The translations under genes were made by a program, and so were the position numbers. Source: an uncultured Candidatus Methylacidiphilales bacterium (lineage in GTDB: Bacteria; Verrucomicrobiota; Verrucomicrobiia; Methylacidiphilales; CALFVM01). From it: a stretch of 7,923 nt of DNA. The notes beneath the pieces were generated by a model. It was not told where the DNA came from, did not search any database, and worked only from the letters and a program-made list of their open reading frames with translations. The stretch is taken from assembly GCA_937928665.1 (NCBI GenBank), contig CALFVM010000173.1:1-7923 (forward strand), written 5' to 3'. Positions 1 through 7,386 of this stretch are shown one piece after another; within the stretch, counting starts at the first letter, position 1; each line of letters opens with the position of its first letter.

Positions 1-96
1 CAGCCGTCGGGAATCCGGCAGCGGGGCATAGTGGAGTGATCAGAGTTGTAATATTCTTGTGGACAGTTCTGCCGAAAATGTTACGTTTCGTCTTCT

Positions 97-660
97 ATGG
101 TTCGTAAATCATCTGTGAATTCAACCCCCTCCGTCAAAGAAGCGCTCCTGCTCTTGAAAGATGCTTCGGTCGCTGAAATCGATCATCTCATCAACAGCCT
201 GCACCAGATCAAAGAAGCGCGAGAACATCTTGAAAGCCTTTTCTCTGGCAGCGTCAGTGCGGTCAAAAAAGTGGCCGAAACTGTCGTTGAAGAAGCTGGA
301 AAAGTCGTTCGGAAAAAACGGGGCCGGAAGCCCGGCCGGAAAGCCATGCAGGCACCGGCGTTGGCAGAAGCTCCGAAGGCGATGAAGCCAGCCAAGGTTG
401 CCAAAGCCGGACGCAAACCCGGACGAAAAGCCGGGGACGGGCTTGGACCAGCCCGCCCGGGGACACTGCGGGATCTCGTCCACGCTTCCTTAAAGGATCT
501 GGGCCCGATTAAAACGAACGATCTGGTGAAGCATCTGGAGCAGAAGCTCGGGCCGAATGCCGGGAAAAGCCTCCGCGTGCGGGTCAATCAGGTGCTAAGC
601 AACCGGCGCGATTCCTCCATTAAAAAGGTCAGCCGAGGCGTTTACAGCTTCGCAGGCTAA
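97..660 (+). CDS. Small basic protein: helical N-terminus, AT-hook-like linker, C-terminal winged-helix-like domain
   Basis: Encodes 187 residues. Three parts are visible. Residues about 12-50 are predicted helical and mixed-charge, with heptad-like leucines. Residues about 67-120 form a Lys/Arg/Ala/Pro/Gly-rich linker with two copies of GRKPGRKA (76-83 and 105-112), resembling AT-hook minor-groove motifs but with K where the classical core has the second R-P junction. Residues about 122-185 look like a compact winged helix: a 'TLRDLVHASL' helix, 'IKTNDLVKHL', then a recognition-like helix 'RVRVNQVLSNRR' and a wing ending 'KKVSRGVYSF', similar in style to HARE/HB1-type HTH domains. The inferred role is DNA binding, as a nucleoid-associated protein or regulator; target and partner are unknown. 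The ATG at 97 has no clear Shine-Dalgarno. A TAATAT at 49-54 could be a -10 box but lacks a convincing -35. The gene appears monocistronic, with a hairpin 33 nt after the stop. Its base composition is less G-skewed than the genes that follow. Confidence 0.85.
   Translation: MVRKSSVNSTPSVKEALLLLKDASVAEIDHLINSLHQIKEAREHLESLFSGSVSAVKKVAETVVEEAGKVVRKKRGRKPGRKAMQAPALAEAPKAMKPAKVAKAGRKPGRKAGDGLGPARPGTLRDLVHASLKDLGPIKTNDLVKHLEQKLGPNAGKSLRVRVNQVLSNRRDSSIKKVSRGVYSFAG
322..432 (+). repeat. Protein-level repeat GRKPGRKA (copies at 322-345 and 409-432)
   Basis: Two identical eight-residue basic motifs lie within the linker of the first gene, 63 bp apart. Five of the eight codons differ synonymously between copies (for example ggc/gga, cgg/cgc, aag/aaa), so the identity is kept at the protein level rather than reflecting a recent DNA duplication. 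The motifs resemble AT-hooks; DNA binding is inferred. Confidence 0.7.
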
Positions 661-693
661 CGTTTGTTTGGCGTGAATTGAATCCGTTTCGGA

Positions 694-719
694 AAAGGGG
701 TGTCGCAAGGCACCCCTTT
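694..719 (+). terminator. GNRA-capped hairpin, probable intrinsic terminator after the first gene
   Basis: The arms aaaggggtg (694-702) and caccccttt (711-719) are perfectly complementary. Two further pairs (t703-g710 wobble, c704-g709) close a GCAA tetraloop, giving an 11-bp stem. The 3' arm ends in three T; a longer T run (729-733) sits 10 nt further on, so the U-tract is imperfect. It lies 33 nt after the stop of the preceding gene and 57 nt before the GlyRS start. It probably ends the upstream transcript, though a leader-RNA role for glyQS cannot be excluded. Its presence argues against starting GlyRS at the upstream in-frame TTG (678). Confidence 0.6.
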
Positions 720-776
720 CTCGTGCCCTTTTTCGGTGGGCAACCACGGTTCCCGTCGCTATTTTCCCAATCCCAT

Positions 777-2162
777 ATGAGTTCTCACGCATCCAACCCG
801 GTCATGGATAAAATTATCGCGCTCTGCAAGCGGCGCGGTTTCGTTTTCCAATCATCCGAGATTTACGGGGGGCTCAACGGCGCGTGGGATTACGGTCCGC
901 TGGGTTCGCAATTGAAGAAGAACATCAAGGATCACTGGTGGCGGGCGATGACGCAGCTCCGGGATGATATTGTGGGGTTGGATGGAGCGATTTTGATGAA
1001 CCGGGCGGTGTGGCGGGCCTCGGGTCATGAGGAGACCTTCAACGACCCGCTGGTTGATTGCAAAACATGCAAGGGGCGTTTTCGCGCCGATCAGGTGGCA
1101 GCGACGCCATGCCCGCAAAAGCCGAGCCAGTGCGTTGGGGCGGGCCCGGATTGTCAGTTGACCGAGCCGCGCTCGTTTAACTTGATGTTCAAGACCCATG
1201 CCGGGGCGGTGGAATCCGAGGATAACCTTGTCTATCTGCGGCCGGAAACCGCGCAGGCGATCTTCGTTCAGTTCCGGAACGTGCTGGATACGGCCCGAAA
1301 AAAGTTACCGTTTGGGATTGCCCAGATTGGCAAAGCATTTCGGAACGAGATTAATCCGAGGAACTTCACTTTTCGCTCGCGGGAGTTTGAGCAGATGGAA
1401 GTGGAATTTTTTGTCAAACCGGGAACGGGCCGTGAGTGGTTGGAGCGGTGGCTGGAGGATCGGTTAGCATGGTATGAATCGATCGGGATTCCACGGAAGA
1501 AGATACACGTTTTGGATGTGCCGGAATCGGACCGGGCCTTTTACAGCAAAGGAACTTACGATTTGGAGTACGAATTTCCGTTCGGGGTGCAGGAGCTGGA
1601 GGGGATAGCCTATCGGACTGATTATGATCTGTCCCGGCATCAGGAGGCTTCGGGCAAACCGCTGGACTATTTTGATGAGGAGACCAAGGAGAAGTTTGTT
1701 CCGCACGTGGTCGAGCCAAGCGCCGGGGTGGACCGGACGTGTCTAGCGGTGTTGTGCGAGGCCTTTGCCGAGGAGGAAGTGGTGGATGAGAAGGGGAATA
1801 AGGAGGTGCGGACCGTGCTGAGGTTTGCGCCGTGCATTGCGCCGATCAAGGTAGGGGTTTTTCCGCTATTGAAAAACAAGCCGGAGCTGGTGGCGAAGGC
1901 GCGGGAAGTGGAACGGTTGCTCCGGCCGCACATGGCGGTGTTCTACGATGAGAGCGGAGCGATCGGCCGCAGGTACCGGCGGCAGGATGAAGTGGGAACG
2001 CCGTTCGGGGTGACGATTGACTTTGAGACGGTGGAGGGAATCAAAGAGGGACCAATGGCAGGCCGGACAGATACGGTGACGTTGCGGCACCGGGATTCGA
2101 TGGTGCAGGAGCGGGTGGCGATTAACGAGCTTGTTCCGAAACTGGTCGCAGCGATTCGTTGA
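777..2162 (+). CDS. glyQS: Glycine--tRNA ligase, single-chain (alpha2) class II type
   Basis: Cytoplasmic enzyme that uses ATP to attach glycine to tRNA-Gly. The 461 residues match the usual length of the homodimeric, eukaryote-like GlyRS, which is distinct from the two-subunit GlyQ/GlyS form. Visible family landmarks are: N-terminal 'GFVFQSSEIYGGLNGAWDYG' (21-40); class II motif 1 region 'WDYGPLG' (37-43); a cysteine cluster with C95-x2-C98; 'EPRSFNLMF' (130-138); 'LRPETAQAIFVQF' (154-166); motif 2 'FRNEINPRNFTFRSREFEQME' region with R189 and E191; and motif 3 'PSAGVDR' (314-320). The C-terminal anticodon-binding domain runs from about 353, with 'APIKVGVFPLL' and 'GRRYRRQDEVGTPFGVTID'. The start is set at ATG 777; ATG 804 (residue 10) is an alternative, and an in-frame TTG at 678 would read through the hairpin. 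No strong Shine-Dalgarno is seen. The second half of the Cys cluster looks atypical. Confidence 0.96.
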   Translation: MSSHASNPVMDKIIALCKRRGFVFQSSEIYGGLNGAWDYGPLGSQLKKNIKDHWWRAMTQLRDDIVGLDGAILMNRAVWRASGHEETFNDPLVDCKTCKGRFRADQVAATPCPQKPSQCVGAGPDCQLTEPRSFNLMFKTHAGAVESEDNLVYLRPETAQAIFVQFRNVLDTARKKLPFGIAQIGKAFRNEINPRNFTFRSREFEQMEVEFFVKPGTGREWLERWLEDRLAWYESIGIPRKKIHVLDVPESDRAFYSKGTYDLEYEFPFGVQELEGIAYRTDYDLSRHQEASGKPLDYFDEETKEKFVPHVVEPSAGVDRTCLAVLCEAFAEEEVVDEKGNKEVRTVLRFAPCIAPIKVGVFPLLKNKPELVAKAREVERLLRPHMAVFYDESGAIGRRYRRQDEVGTPFGVTIDFETVEGIKEGPMAGRTDTVTLRHRDSMVQERVAINELVPKLVAAIR

Positions 2163-2267
2163 CTTTGGCCTGTTCTGGAGCGTGAGGCTTTCGGGCTGAG
2201 TGAAGGAGGTTGGGAAACCCGTGCGGCGGCTTGCCGCGGGGGTGGGAATCGGGTAGCGTGATCGGAG

Positions 2268-3017
2268 ATGGTTTTCGACCAGATGGCATTTTTCTTTGAT
2301 GAACCGGCGGGTGCGGTGCGGCCGGAGGAGGTGTTGTCATTTGCGGATGGGGAGGCGCCGGTGTTTTACCGGGAGAATCCGCGGGCGCGGCGGTATTTGC
2401 TTTCGGTGCACCGGGACGGGACGGTGCATGTGACGATTCCGCGGCGGGGAAGCCGGAAGCAGGCGAAGATATTTGTGCTGGAAAAGCTGCGTTGGGTGGA
2501 GCGTCAGCGGCGGAAGATTCAGGCGGTAGGGATTATGCCGCAGGAGTGGGTGTTGGGGACGGAGGTGATGGTGCGGGGTGGGTTGCACCGGATTTCGGTG
2601 CGGAATGAAGGGCCACCGGTGCGGTTGCAGGTGGGGCCGGTGGAATTGGATGCCCCGCGGTGGCAGGGGAATCTCCGTCCGTTGGTGGAAGAGCATTTGC
2701 ACGGGTTGGCGCGGCGGGTGTTGATTCCGCGGACGTTGGAGCTGGCAGAGGGGCACGGGTTGAAGGTGGGACGGGTGACGGTCCGGGACCAGAGTACGCG
2801 GTGGGGTTCGTGCTCGGCGAAAGGGACGATTTCGCTGAATTGGCGTTTGGTGCAAACGCCGCCGGATGTGGCGGATTACATTATTTTGCATGAGTTGATG
2901 CATCTGCGGGAAATGAATCATTCGCGGCGATTTTGGTTTTTGGTGGAGCAGGTGTGCCCGGGGTATCGGGAGGCGGAGCGCTGGCTGAAAGAGAATGCCG
3001 CCCGGTTGGGGATGTGA
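2268..3017 (+). CDS. YgjP-like metallopeptidase-domain protein (DUF45/SprT-like, M48-type HExxH)
   Basis: Predicted zinc-dependent hydrolase of 249 residues. The C-terminal catalytic region carries the family hallmark 'TRWGSCSAKGTISLNWRL' (177-194), followed by HExxH in 'LHELMHLREMNHSRRFW' (207-223). H208 and H212 are likely zinc ligands, E209 the catalytic base and H218 the probable third ligand. The N-terminal half has the usual beta-rich stretch 'RRYLLSVHRDGTVHVTIPRR' (41-60) and an arginine-rich helix (75-83). Physiological substrates of this family are poorly known, so none is assigned. Length is typical. ATG 2268 is chosen because it is the first in-frame ATG; ATG 2283 (residue 6) is possible. 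GGAG at 2264-2267 sits too close to serve 2268 well. The stop overlaps the start of the next gene by four bases, suggesting an operon with it. No signal peptide is seen, so it is probably cytoplasmic. Confidence 0.88.
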   Translation: MVFDQMAFFFDEPAGAVRPEEVLSFADGEAPVFYRENPRARRYLLSVHRDGTVHVTIPRRGSRKQAKIFVLEKLRWVERQRRKIQAVGIMPQEWVLGTEVMVRGGLHRISVRNEGPPVRLQVGPVELDAPRWQGNLRPLVEEHLHGLARRVLIPRTLELAEGHGLKVGRVTVRDQSTRWGSCSAKGTISLNWRLVQTPPDVADYIILHELMHLREMNHSRRFWFLVEQVCPGYREAERWLKENAARLGM

Positions 3018-5476
3018 GCGGGCCGGTCAGGAAACCTGAGTTGCTGGCACCGGCGGGGGATTGGGCGTGTGCGCGGGCGGCGGTGGCAAACGGGGCGGAC
3101 GCGATTTTCTTTGGATTGCCGGCGTTTAACGCACGGCTGCGGGCGGAGAACTTTTCTGAGGATGACCTGTCTGGGTTGATGGGTTATTTGCATGAGCGGG
3201 GGCGGAAAGGTTATCTGACGGTGAATACGTTGGTGTTCACGGGAGAGCTGCGGGAGGCTTTGAAGCTTTTGCAGCGGGCGACGGAGGCGAGGGTGGACGC
3301 GATCATCATCCAGGATGTGGGGTTGGCGTCACTGGCGCAGGATTGTTTCCCGAATCTGGAGTTGCATGCCTCCACGCAGATGACGTTGACTTCGCCGGAG
3401 GGATTGGGGTTTGCGAAGCGGTTGGGCATTCGGCGGGCGGTGGTGGCGCGGGAGTTGTCGTTACGGGATTTGGCGAAGTTTAACAAGGCCGGGGTTCTGC
3501 CGTTAGAGACGTTTGTGCACGGGGCACTCTGTGTGGCGTATTCCGGGCAATGTCTGACGAGTGAAGCGTTGGGGCAGCGGAGTGCCAACCGGGGCGAGTG
3601 TGCGCAGGCGTGCCGGTTGCCCTATCGGATGGTGGTGGATGGGGTGCTGCGGGATTTGGGGGACAAGCGTTATCTGCTGTCGCCGCAGGATCTGGCGGCG
3701 GTGCGGGAGATTCCGGATTTGGTGGAGCTGGGGATTGAGAGTTTCAAGATTGAGGGGCGGTTGAAGAGTCCGGAGTACGTGGCGGCGGTGACGGGGGTGT
3801 ACCGGAAGGCGATTGATGCCTGTTTTGACCCCGGAGTGAAGGCGCCGGTGACGCGGGAAGATTGGTACCGGTTGGAGATGACGTTTTCTCGGGGACTGTT
3901 TTCCGGGTGGATGCACGGGGTGAACCATCAGAAGCTTGTTCATGGGCGGTTTGGTAAGAAGCGGGGTGCCTATGTGGGGACGGTGCACGACAAGGGACGG
4001 GATTGGGTGGAGACAGAACCGGGGGTGAAGGTGGCGGCGGGAGATGGAGTGGTTTTTGACGTCGGGGGTGATCCGGACAAGGAGCAGGGCGGGCGCGTGC
4101 ATGGGGTGGAGGGCGGGCGTTTGCGGTTCGGACGGGGCGACCTTGACATGGCCCGGATTCCGTTGGGGGCGCGGATTTGGAAAACGGACGATCCGCAGTT
4201 GAACAAGGTATTGCGTCAGAGTTTTGCCCGCGACGTTCCGCCACAAGCGGTGCGGGTGGACGTTCGGGCAAGGGGCGCACCGGGCGAACCGTTGCGACTT
4301 CGTTTTGTCAGTGGGATTGCGGTGGTGGAAGTGGAATCTGCTATGCCGCTGGTCAGGGCCGAGAAGCGACCGCTGACGGCGGCACTGCTGCGGGAGCAGC
4401 TTGGGCGTTTGGGAGGGACGGGGTTTGTGCTTGGGGAGGTAGAGGTTCACCTGGACGGGGATTGCCTGCTGCCGATTCGGGAGCTGAATCGGATGCGGCG
4501 GGAGGCGGTGGCCCGGCTGGCGGCGGCGGGAGTGGGTCGGCAAGAGCAATCACCGCCTCGTGTGCGGATGGAAAGGGGAATTCAGCGTGTGGAGAGGTTG
4601 AAGGAAAGAAGGGGTGAAGGTGCGGAGGGAGAGGTTCTGCTGAGTGCGCTTTGCCGGACGGATGAGCAGGTGGCGGGAGCGATGGCCGCGGGGTGTGAGG
4701 ATGTGTTGCTTGATTTTGAGGATATCCGACGGTTTGGCCCGGCGGTGGAGGCGATCCGGGAGGGGTCAAAGGCACGAGTTTGGTTGGCGACGCCCCGGAT
4801 TCAAAAGGCGGGAGAGGAAGGTTTTTTCCGATTGATTGCGGGGGCGAAGCCGGACGGGGTGTTGGTTCGGAACCTGGGGGCACTGCAGTTTTTTCGCGAG
4901 GCGGGTCTTGCCCTGCGAGGGGATTTTTCCTTGAACGTGGCCAATCCGGTCACGGCGGAGGTGTTGATGGGGGAGGGCTTGGAATCGGTGACCGTGTCGT
5001 ACGATTTGAATGCGGATCAGGTGTTGGACCTGCTGGGAGGGGCACCGGCGGGATGGTTCGAAATTGTGCTGCACCAGCACATGCCGATGTTTCACATGGA
5101 GCACTGCGTGTTTGCGGCGTTTCTTTCGGAGGGAACGGATCACACCAATTGCGGTCGTCCGTGTGAGAGGCATGAGGTGCGACTGGAGGATCGGGTGGGG
5201 GCGCGGCATTTATTGAAAGCCGATGTGGGCTGTCGCAACACGCTGTTTCATCAGAGAGCGCAGAGCGGGGCGGCGTTTTTCAAGGGGTTCCGGGCGGCCG
5301 GAGTGCGGCGGTTCCGGGTGGAGTTTTTGGATGAGTCAAGGGACCGGGCGGCGGAGCTTTACCGGAGTTATCGGCGACTGCTGGAAGGAGTGATTGAGCC
5401 GGAAAGGCTGCTGACGGAGGTGGGGGCGGCCGGACAGCTTGGGGTGACGAGCGGGACCCTCACGGTGCTGGGTTGA
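3014..5476 (+). CDS. Tandem U32-family protein with central DUF3656-like domain (RlhA/YdcP-related)
   Basis: 820 residues from GTG 3014. The first U32 domain (about 8-310) opens with 'KPELLAPAGDWACARAAVAN', contains a near match to the U32 signature (ETFVHGALCVAYSGQCLTS around C173) and has cysteines C173, C180, C196 and C200. A DUF3656-like middle section (about 315-500) includes 'EKRPLTAALL' (450-459) and 'ELNRMRREA' (490-498). A second U32-like half (about 540-790) has 'MFHMEHCVF' with C698, then C713-x3-C717 and C740, another four-cysteine set. U32 proteins are catalogued as peptidases, but RlhA (23S rRNA C2501 hydroxylation), TrhP (tRNA U34 hydroxylation) and UbiU/UbiV (Fe-S-dependent ubiquinone hydroxylation) point to hydroxylation chemistry. 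By family, this one is probably an RNA hydroxylase with up to two Fe-S sites; the target is not provable here. E. coli RlhA is shorter (653 aa). The GTG start overlaps the preceding TGA (GTGA), fits the family N-terminus, and avoids the 85-nt overlap implied by starting at 2933. Confidence 0.9.
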   Translation: MSGPVRKPELLAPAGDWACARAAVANGADAIFFGLPAFNARLRAENFSEDDLSGLMGYLHERGRKGYLTVNTLVFTGELREALKLLQRATEARVDAIIIQDVGLASLAQDCFPNLELHASTQMTLTSPEGLGFAKRLGIRRAVVARELSLRDLAKFNKAGVLPLETFVHGALCVAYSGQCLTSEALGQRSANRGECAQACRLPYRMVVDGVLRDLGDKRYLLSPQDLAAVREIPDLVELGIESFKIEGRLKSPEYVAAVTGVYRKAIDACFDPGVKAPVTREDWYRLEMTFSRGLFSGWMHGVNHQKLVHGRFGKKRGAYVGTVHDKGRDWVETEPGVKVAAGDGVVFDVGGDPDKEQGGRVHGVEGGRLRFGRGDLDMARIPLGARIWKTDDPQLNKVLRQSFARDVPPQAVRVDVRARGAPGEPLRLRFVSGIAVVEVESAMPLVRAEKRPLTAALLREQLGRLGGTGFVLGEVEVHLDGDCLLPIRELNRMRREAVARLAAAGVGRQEQSPPRVRMERGIQRVERLKERRGEGAEGEVLLSALCRTDEQVAGAMAAGCEDVLLDFEDIRRFGPAVEAIREGSKARVWLATPRIQKAGEEGFFRLIAGAKPDGVLVRNLGALQFFREAGLALRGDFSLNVANPVTAEVLMGEGLESVTVSYDLNADQVLDLLGGAPAGWFEIVLHQHMPMFHMEHCVFAAFLSEGTDHTNCGRPCERHEVRLEDRVGARHLLKADVGCRNTLFHQRAQSGAAFFKGFRAAGVRRFRVEFLDESRDRAAELYRSYRRLLEGVIEPERLLTEVGAAGQLGVTSGTLTVLG

Positions 5477-5489
5477 AGTGCCGGGCTGG

Positions 5490-6701
5490 TCATCCTCTCA
5501 GGATGGTGCCGTGGGCCCGCTCGAAGACGAGCATGAGGGTAGCGATGAGGATGAGGCCGAGGGCGAGGATGGCGATCGCGTGGATGGTCATGCCTTCAAG
5601 GAGATAGAAAGCGAGGAAGGGGGCGGCGAGGCCGCGAATGCCGGTGAAGAAGGTGTGGATGGACATGTAATCGGCGACCCGGTCAGGCGGGGCGATCTTG
5701 GTGACCCACAGGCTCCAGGCCACATCGCCACCGGCGTTGGCCACGCCGAAAAGGAAAGCACCAAGGGCAAGGCCCGGCCAGGAACTTCCGGCGAAGAACG
5801 TGGCAATGCCGAGGAGAAATCCGAGATTGAGGTAAATGCGAAGGGTGAGGAATTCGACCCGGTCGAAGAGACGACCCCAGAAAAGGCTGAAGACGAGGCG
5901 ACTGACATTGGGCAGAACACCAAGGAGGAGGGCGATGGCGGGGACGGAAAGCTCGAGGCCGTGGACGGGGTTGGCGAGGTATTCGACGCGGAGGGGGAGC
6001 ATCATGAGGTTGCCGAGGCCCATGAACATCCAGGAGGCGATCATCCAGCGGAGGAGCCGGTCTTCCTTCAGGTAGCGAAGGGCGCGGAGCGGGTGGCGAC
6101 CGCCGACAAGGGAGATGGGGCGTGAGGGAATCCGGGCAGCGAGAGCGGAAGAGAGAAAGCCGCAGGCGGCCAGGAAGACCATGAAGATGGGGAAGCGGTC
6201 AATCCCACCACCGAGGTAGCGCCCGATGATTTCAGCGGCAGCACCTGCGGCGATGATCCGGAGGACAGTTGCACGGGAAAAGAGTTTCCCGCGTTCGGAA
6301 GCGGGATAGTTGTCCTGAAAGGTTTGAGTCCAAAGGGGGATGGCGACCGCACCGCAAATGACGCCGAGGAGGGAACCTCCGATGAAGACGGGGAGGGATG
6401 GATAGAGGCCGGCAAGGAGGAAACCGGCGGAGCCAATCAGGCCAAAGGCGGCCGCAGCGGAGGTGGTGGTCCATTGGAGTCGGGCAACCCAGAACACAGC
6501 AACGGGGGAGAGGAGGAGGCCGAGGGCACCGCCGGTAGAGATGAAAGACTTGGCGGTGGGACCGGCTTCATAATAGCGGACGGCAATGAGCAGGAAAAAG
6601 GTGGTGATGGCCGCTTCGATGGCTCCGTTGGGGAGGGCGCGGAGCAGTTCAGTCCGGTAGGTGATATCGCGAACGGAGGGGCGTGAGGGGGCCGGGTCCA
6701 C
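5490..6701 (-). CDS. Major facilitator superfamily (MFS) transporter-like membrane protein
   Basis: 403 residues forming about 12 hydrophobic helices (roughly 22-42, 52-72, 82-102, 104-124, 145-163, 170-190, 219-238, 253-273, 285-304, 308-325, 345-368, 372-393). A short basic cytoplasmic N-terminus and a long polar loop between helices 6 and 7 (about 190-218, Arg/Lys-rich) give the usual 6+6 MFS layout. The loop after helix 4, 'NYPASERGKLFSR' (131-143), resembles the charged inter-helix loop of MFS proteins. It is an inner-membrane secondary transporter by fold; the substrate cannot be read from sequence. Start is GTG (6701-6699), six bases after the nth stop, because an in-frame TGA lies directly upstream and no other Met precedes helix 1. 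It is probably cotranscribed with nth. It converges on the U32 gene with only 13 bp between stops. Confidence 0.85.
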   Translation of the reverse strand: MDPAPSRPSVRDITYRTELLRALPNGAIEAAITTFFLLIAVRYYEAGPTAKSFISTGGALGLLLSPVAVFWVARLQWTTTSAAAAFGLIGSAGFLLAGLYPSLPVFIGGSLLGVICGAVAIPLWTQTFQDNYPASERGKLFSRATVLRIIAAGAAAEIIGRYLGGGIDRFPIFMVFLAACGFLSSALAARIPSRPISLVGGRHPLRALRYLKEDRLLRWMIASWMFMGLGNLMMLPLRVEYLANPVHGLELSVPAIALLLGVLPNVSRLVFSLFWGRLFDRVEFLTLRIYLNLGFLLGIATFFAGSSWPGLALGAFLFGVANAGGDVAWSLWVTKIAPPDRVADYMSIHTFFTGIRGLAAPFLAFYLLEGMTIHAIAILALGLILIATLMLVFERAHGTILRG

Positions 6702-6707
6702 GATGGC

Positions 6708-7361
6708 TCAATGTCGCGCCGTGGCAGCCGAGGGGCAGAGTGCGGCCAGTTCACAGGCCGCGCAGTCGGGTTTGCGGGCGGCGCAGCGGCGGCGGCCATG
6801 CCAGATGAGGAGATGGGAAAAGAGGGTCCAATCGGAGCGGGGAACGAGCTTAATGAGAGAGCGTTCGATCTTGACGGGGTCATCGCTCCGGACAAAGCCG
6901 AGTCGGCGGCTGAGGCGGGCGACGTGGGTATCAACGACGATGCCTTCGTTGAGCCCGAAGGCGTTACCGAGAACGACGTTGGCAGTTTTGCGTCCGACCC
7001 CGGCCAGGGCGACGAGGGCGTTCATGGAGGCGGGGACCTGGCCACCGTGGTGTTCGACAAGGGCGCGGCAGCAGTCCTGGATGTTTTTGGCTTTGCTGCG
7101 GAAGAAGCCGGTGGATTGGATGATAGCTTCGATGCGGGCGAGTGGAGCGGAGGCGAGGGTGGTGGCGTCGGGAAACTCCGCAAAGAGCCGGGGAGTCACC
7201 ATGTTGACGCGGACGTCGGTGCATTGGGCGGAGAGGATGGTGGCGATAAGGAGCTGGAGTGGCCCCTTGTGGTCGAGTTCGCAGTGGGCGTCGGGATAAG
7301 TTTGTTTCAGAATGGGAAGGATTTGCGCCATGCGGCGGGCGCGTGGAGAAGGGACGGACAT
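6708..7361 (-). CDS. nth: Endonuclease III (DNA glycosylase/AP lyase)
   Basis: Base-excision repair enzyme that removes oxidised pyrimidines and cleaves the abasic site. The 217 residues are typical of the family (E. coli Nth is 211). The helix-hairpin-helix is 'LAGVGRKTANVVLG' (119-132) with catalytic lysine K125, and the conserved aspartate D144 lies in 'VVDTHVARLSRRLG' (142-155). The [4Fe-4S] motif C193-x6-C200-x2-C203-x5-C209 at the C-terminus is intact. 'LLIATILSAQCTDVRVN' (37-53) is the standard N-terminal block. Start is ATG 7361; ATG at residue 11 is an alternative, and neither has a good Shine-Dalgarno. The gene begins 25 nt after the 3' end of the lysine tRNA with no visible terminator between, so tRNA and nth may share a transcript that continues into the MFS gene. 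Confidence 0.97.
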   Translation of the reverse strand: MSVPSPRARRMAQILPILKQTYPDAHCELDHKGPLQLLIATILSAQCTDVRVNMVTPRLFAEFPDATTLASAPLARIEAIIQSTGFFRSKAKNIQDCCRALVEHHGGQVPASMNALVALAGVGRKTANVVLGNAFGLNEGIVVDTHVARLSRRLGFVRSDDPVKIERSLIKLVPRSDWTLFSHLLIWHGRRRCAARKPDCAACELAALCPSAATARH

Positions 7362-7386
7362 GGCCGGAGGAAGCCTTTGGGGGGAG

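Noticed and set aside
78..107. Short frame MLRFVFYGS overlapping the first gene's start
   Set aside because: It has no ribosome-binding site and only nine codons, with nothing to indicate a leader peptide.
678..776. 33-residue N-terminal extension of GlyRS from TTG 678
   Set aside because: It would translate through the 694-719 hairpin, the added residues do not look like GlyRS, and ATG 777 gives the family's normal length.
661..776. T-box or other riboswitch upstream of glyQS
   Set aside because: No T-box consensus or anti-terminator alternative is visible; only the single GNRA hairpin is supported.
2933..3013. 27-residue N-terminal extension of the U32 protein
   Set aside because: It overlaps the C-terminus of the YgjP-like gene, is Gly-rich without family similarity, and the U32 domain begins right after GTG 3014.
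3503..4549. 348-codon minus-strand frame inside the U32 gene
   Set aside because: The translation is Pro/His/Arg-rich with no domain and is a by-product of G-rich codons in the U32 gene, whose motifs read continuously on the + strand.
5491..5505. Small inverted repeat catcc-tctca-ggatg between the convergent genes
   Set aside because: The stem is only 5 bp, it overlaps the MFS stop codon and has no T-tract. It is too weak to call a bidirectional terminator.
5478..6125. 215-codon acidic open frame starting 2 nt after the U32 stop
   Set aside because: It is antisense to the MFS gene, which has a coherent 12-helix pattern. The Glu/Gly/Asp bias is the complement of hydrophobic codons, with no domain visible.
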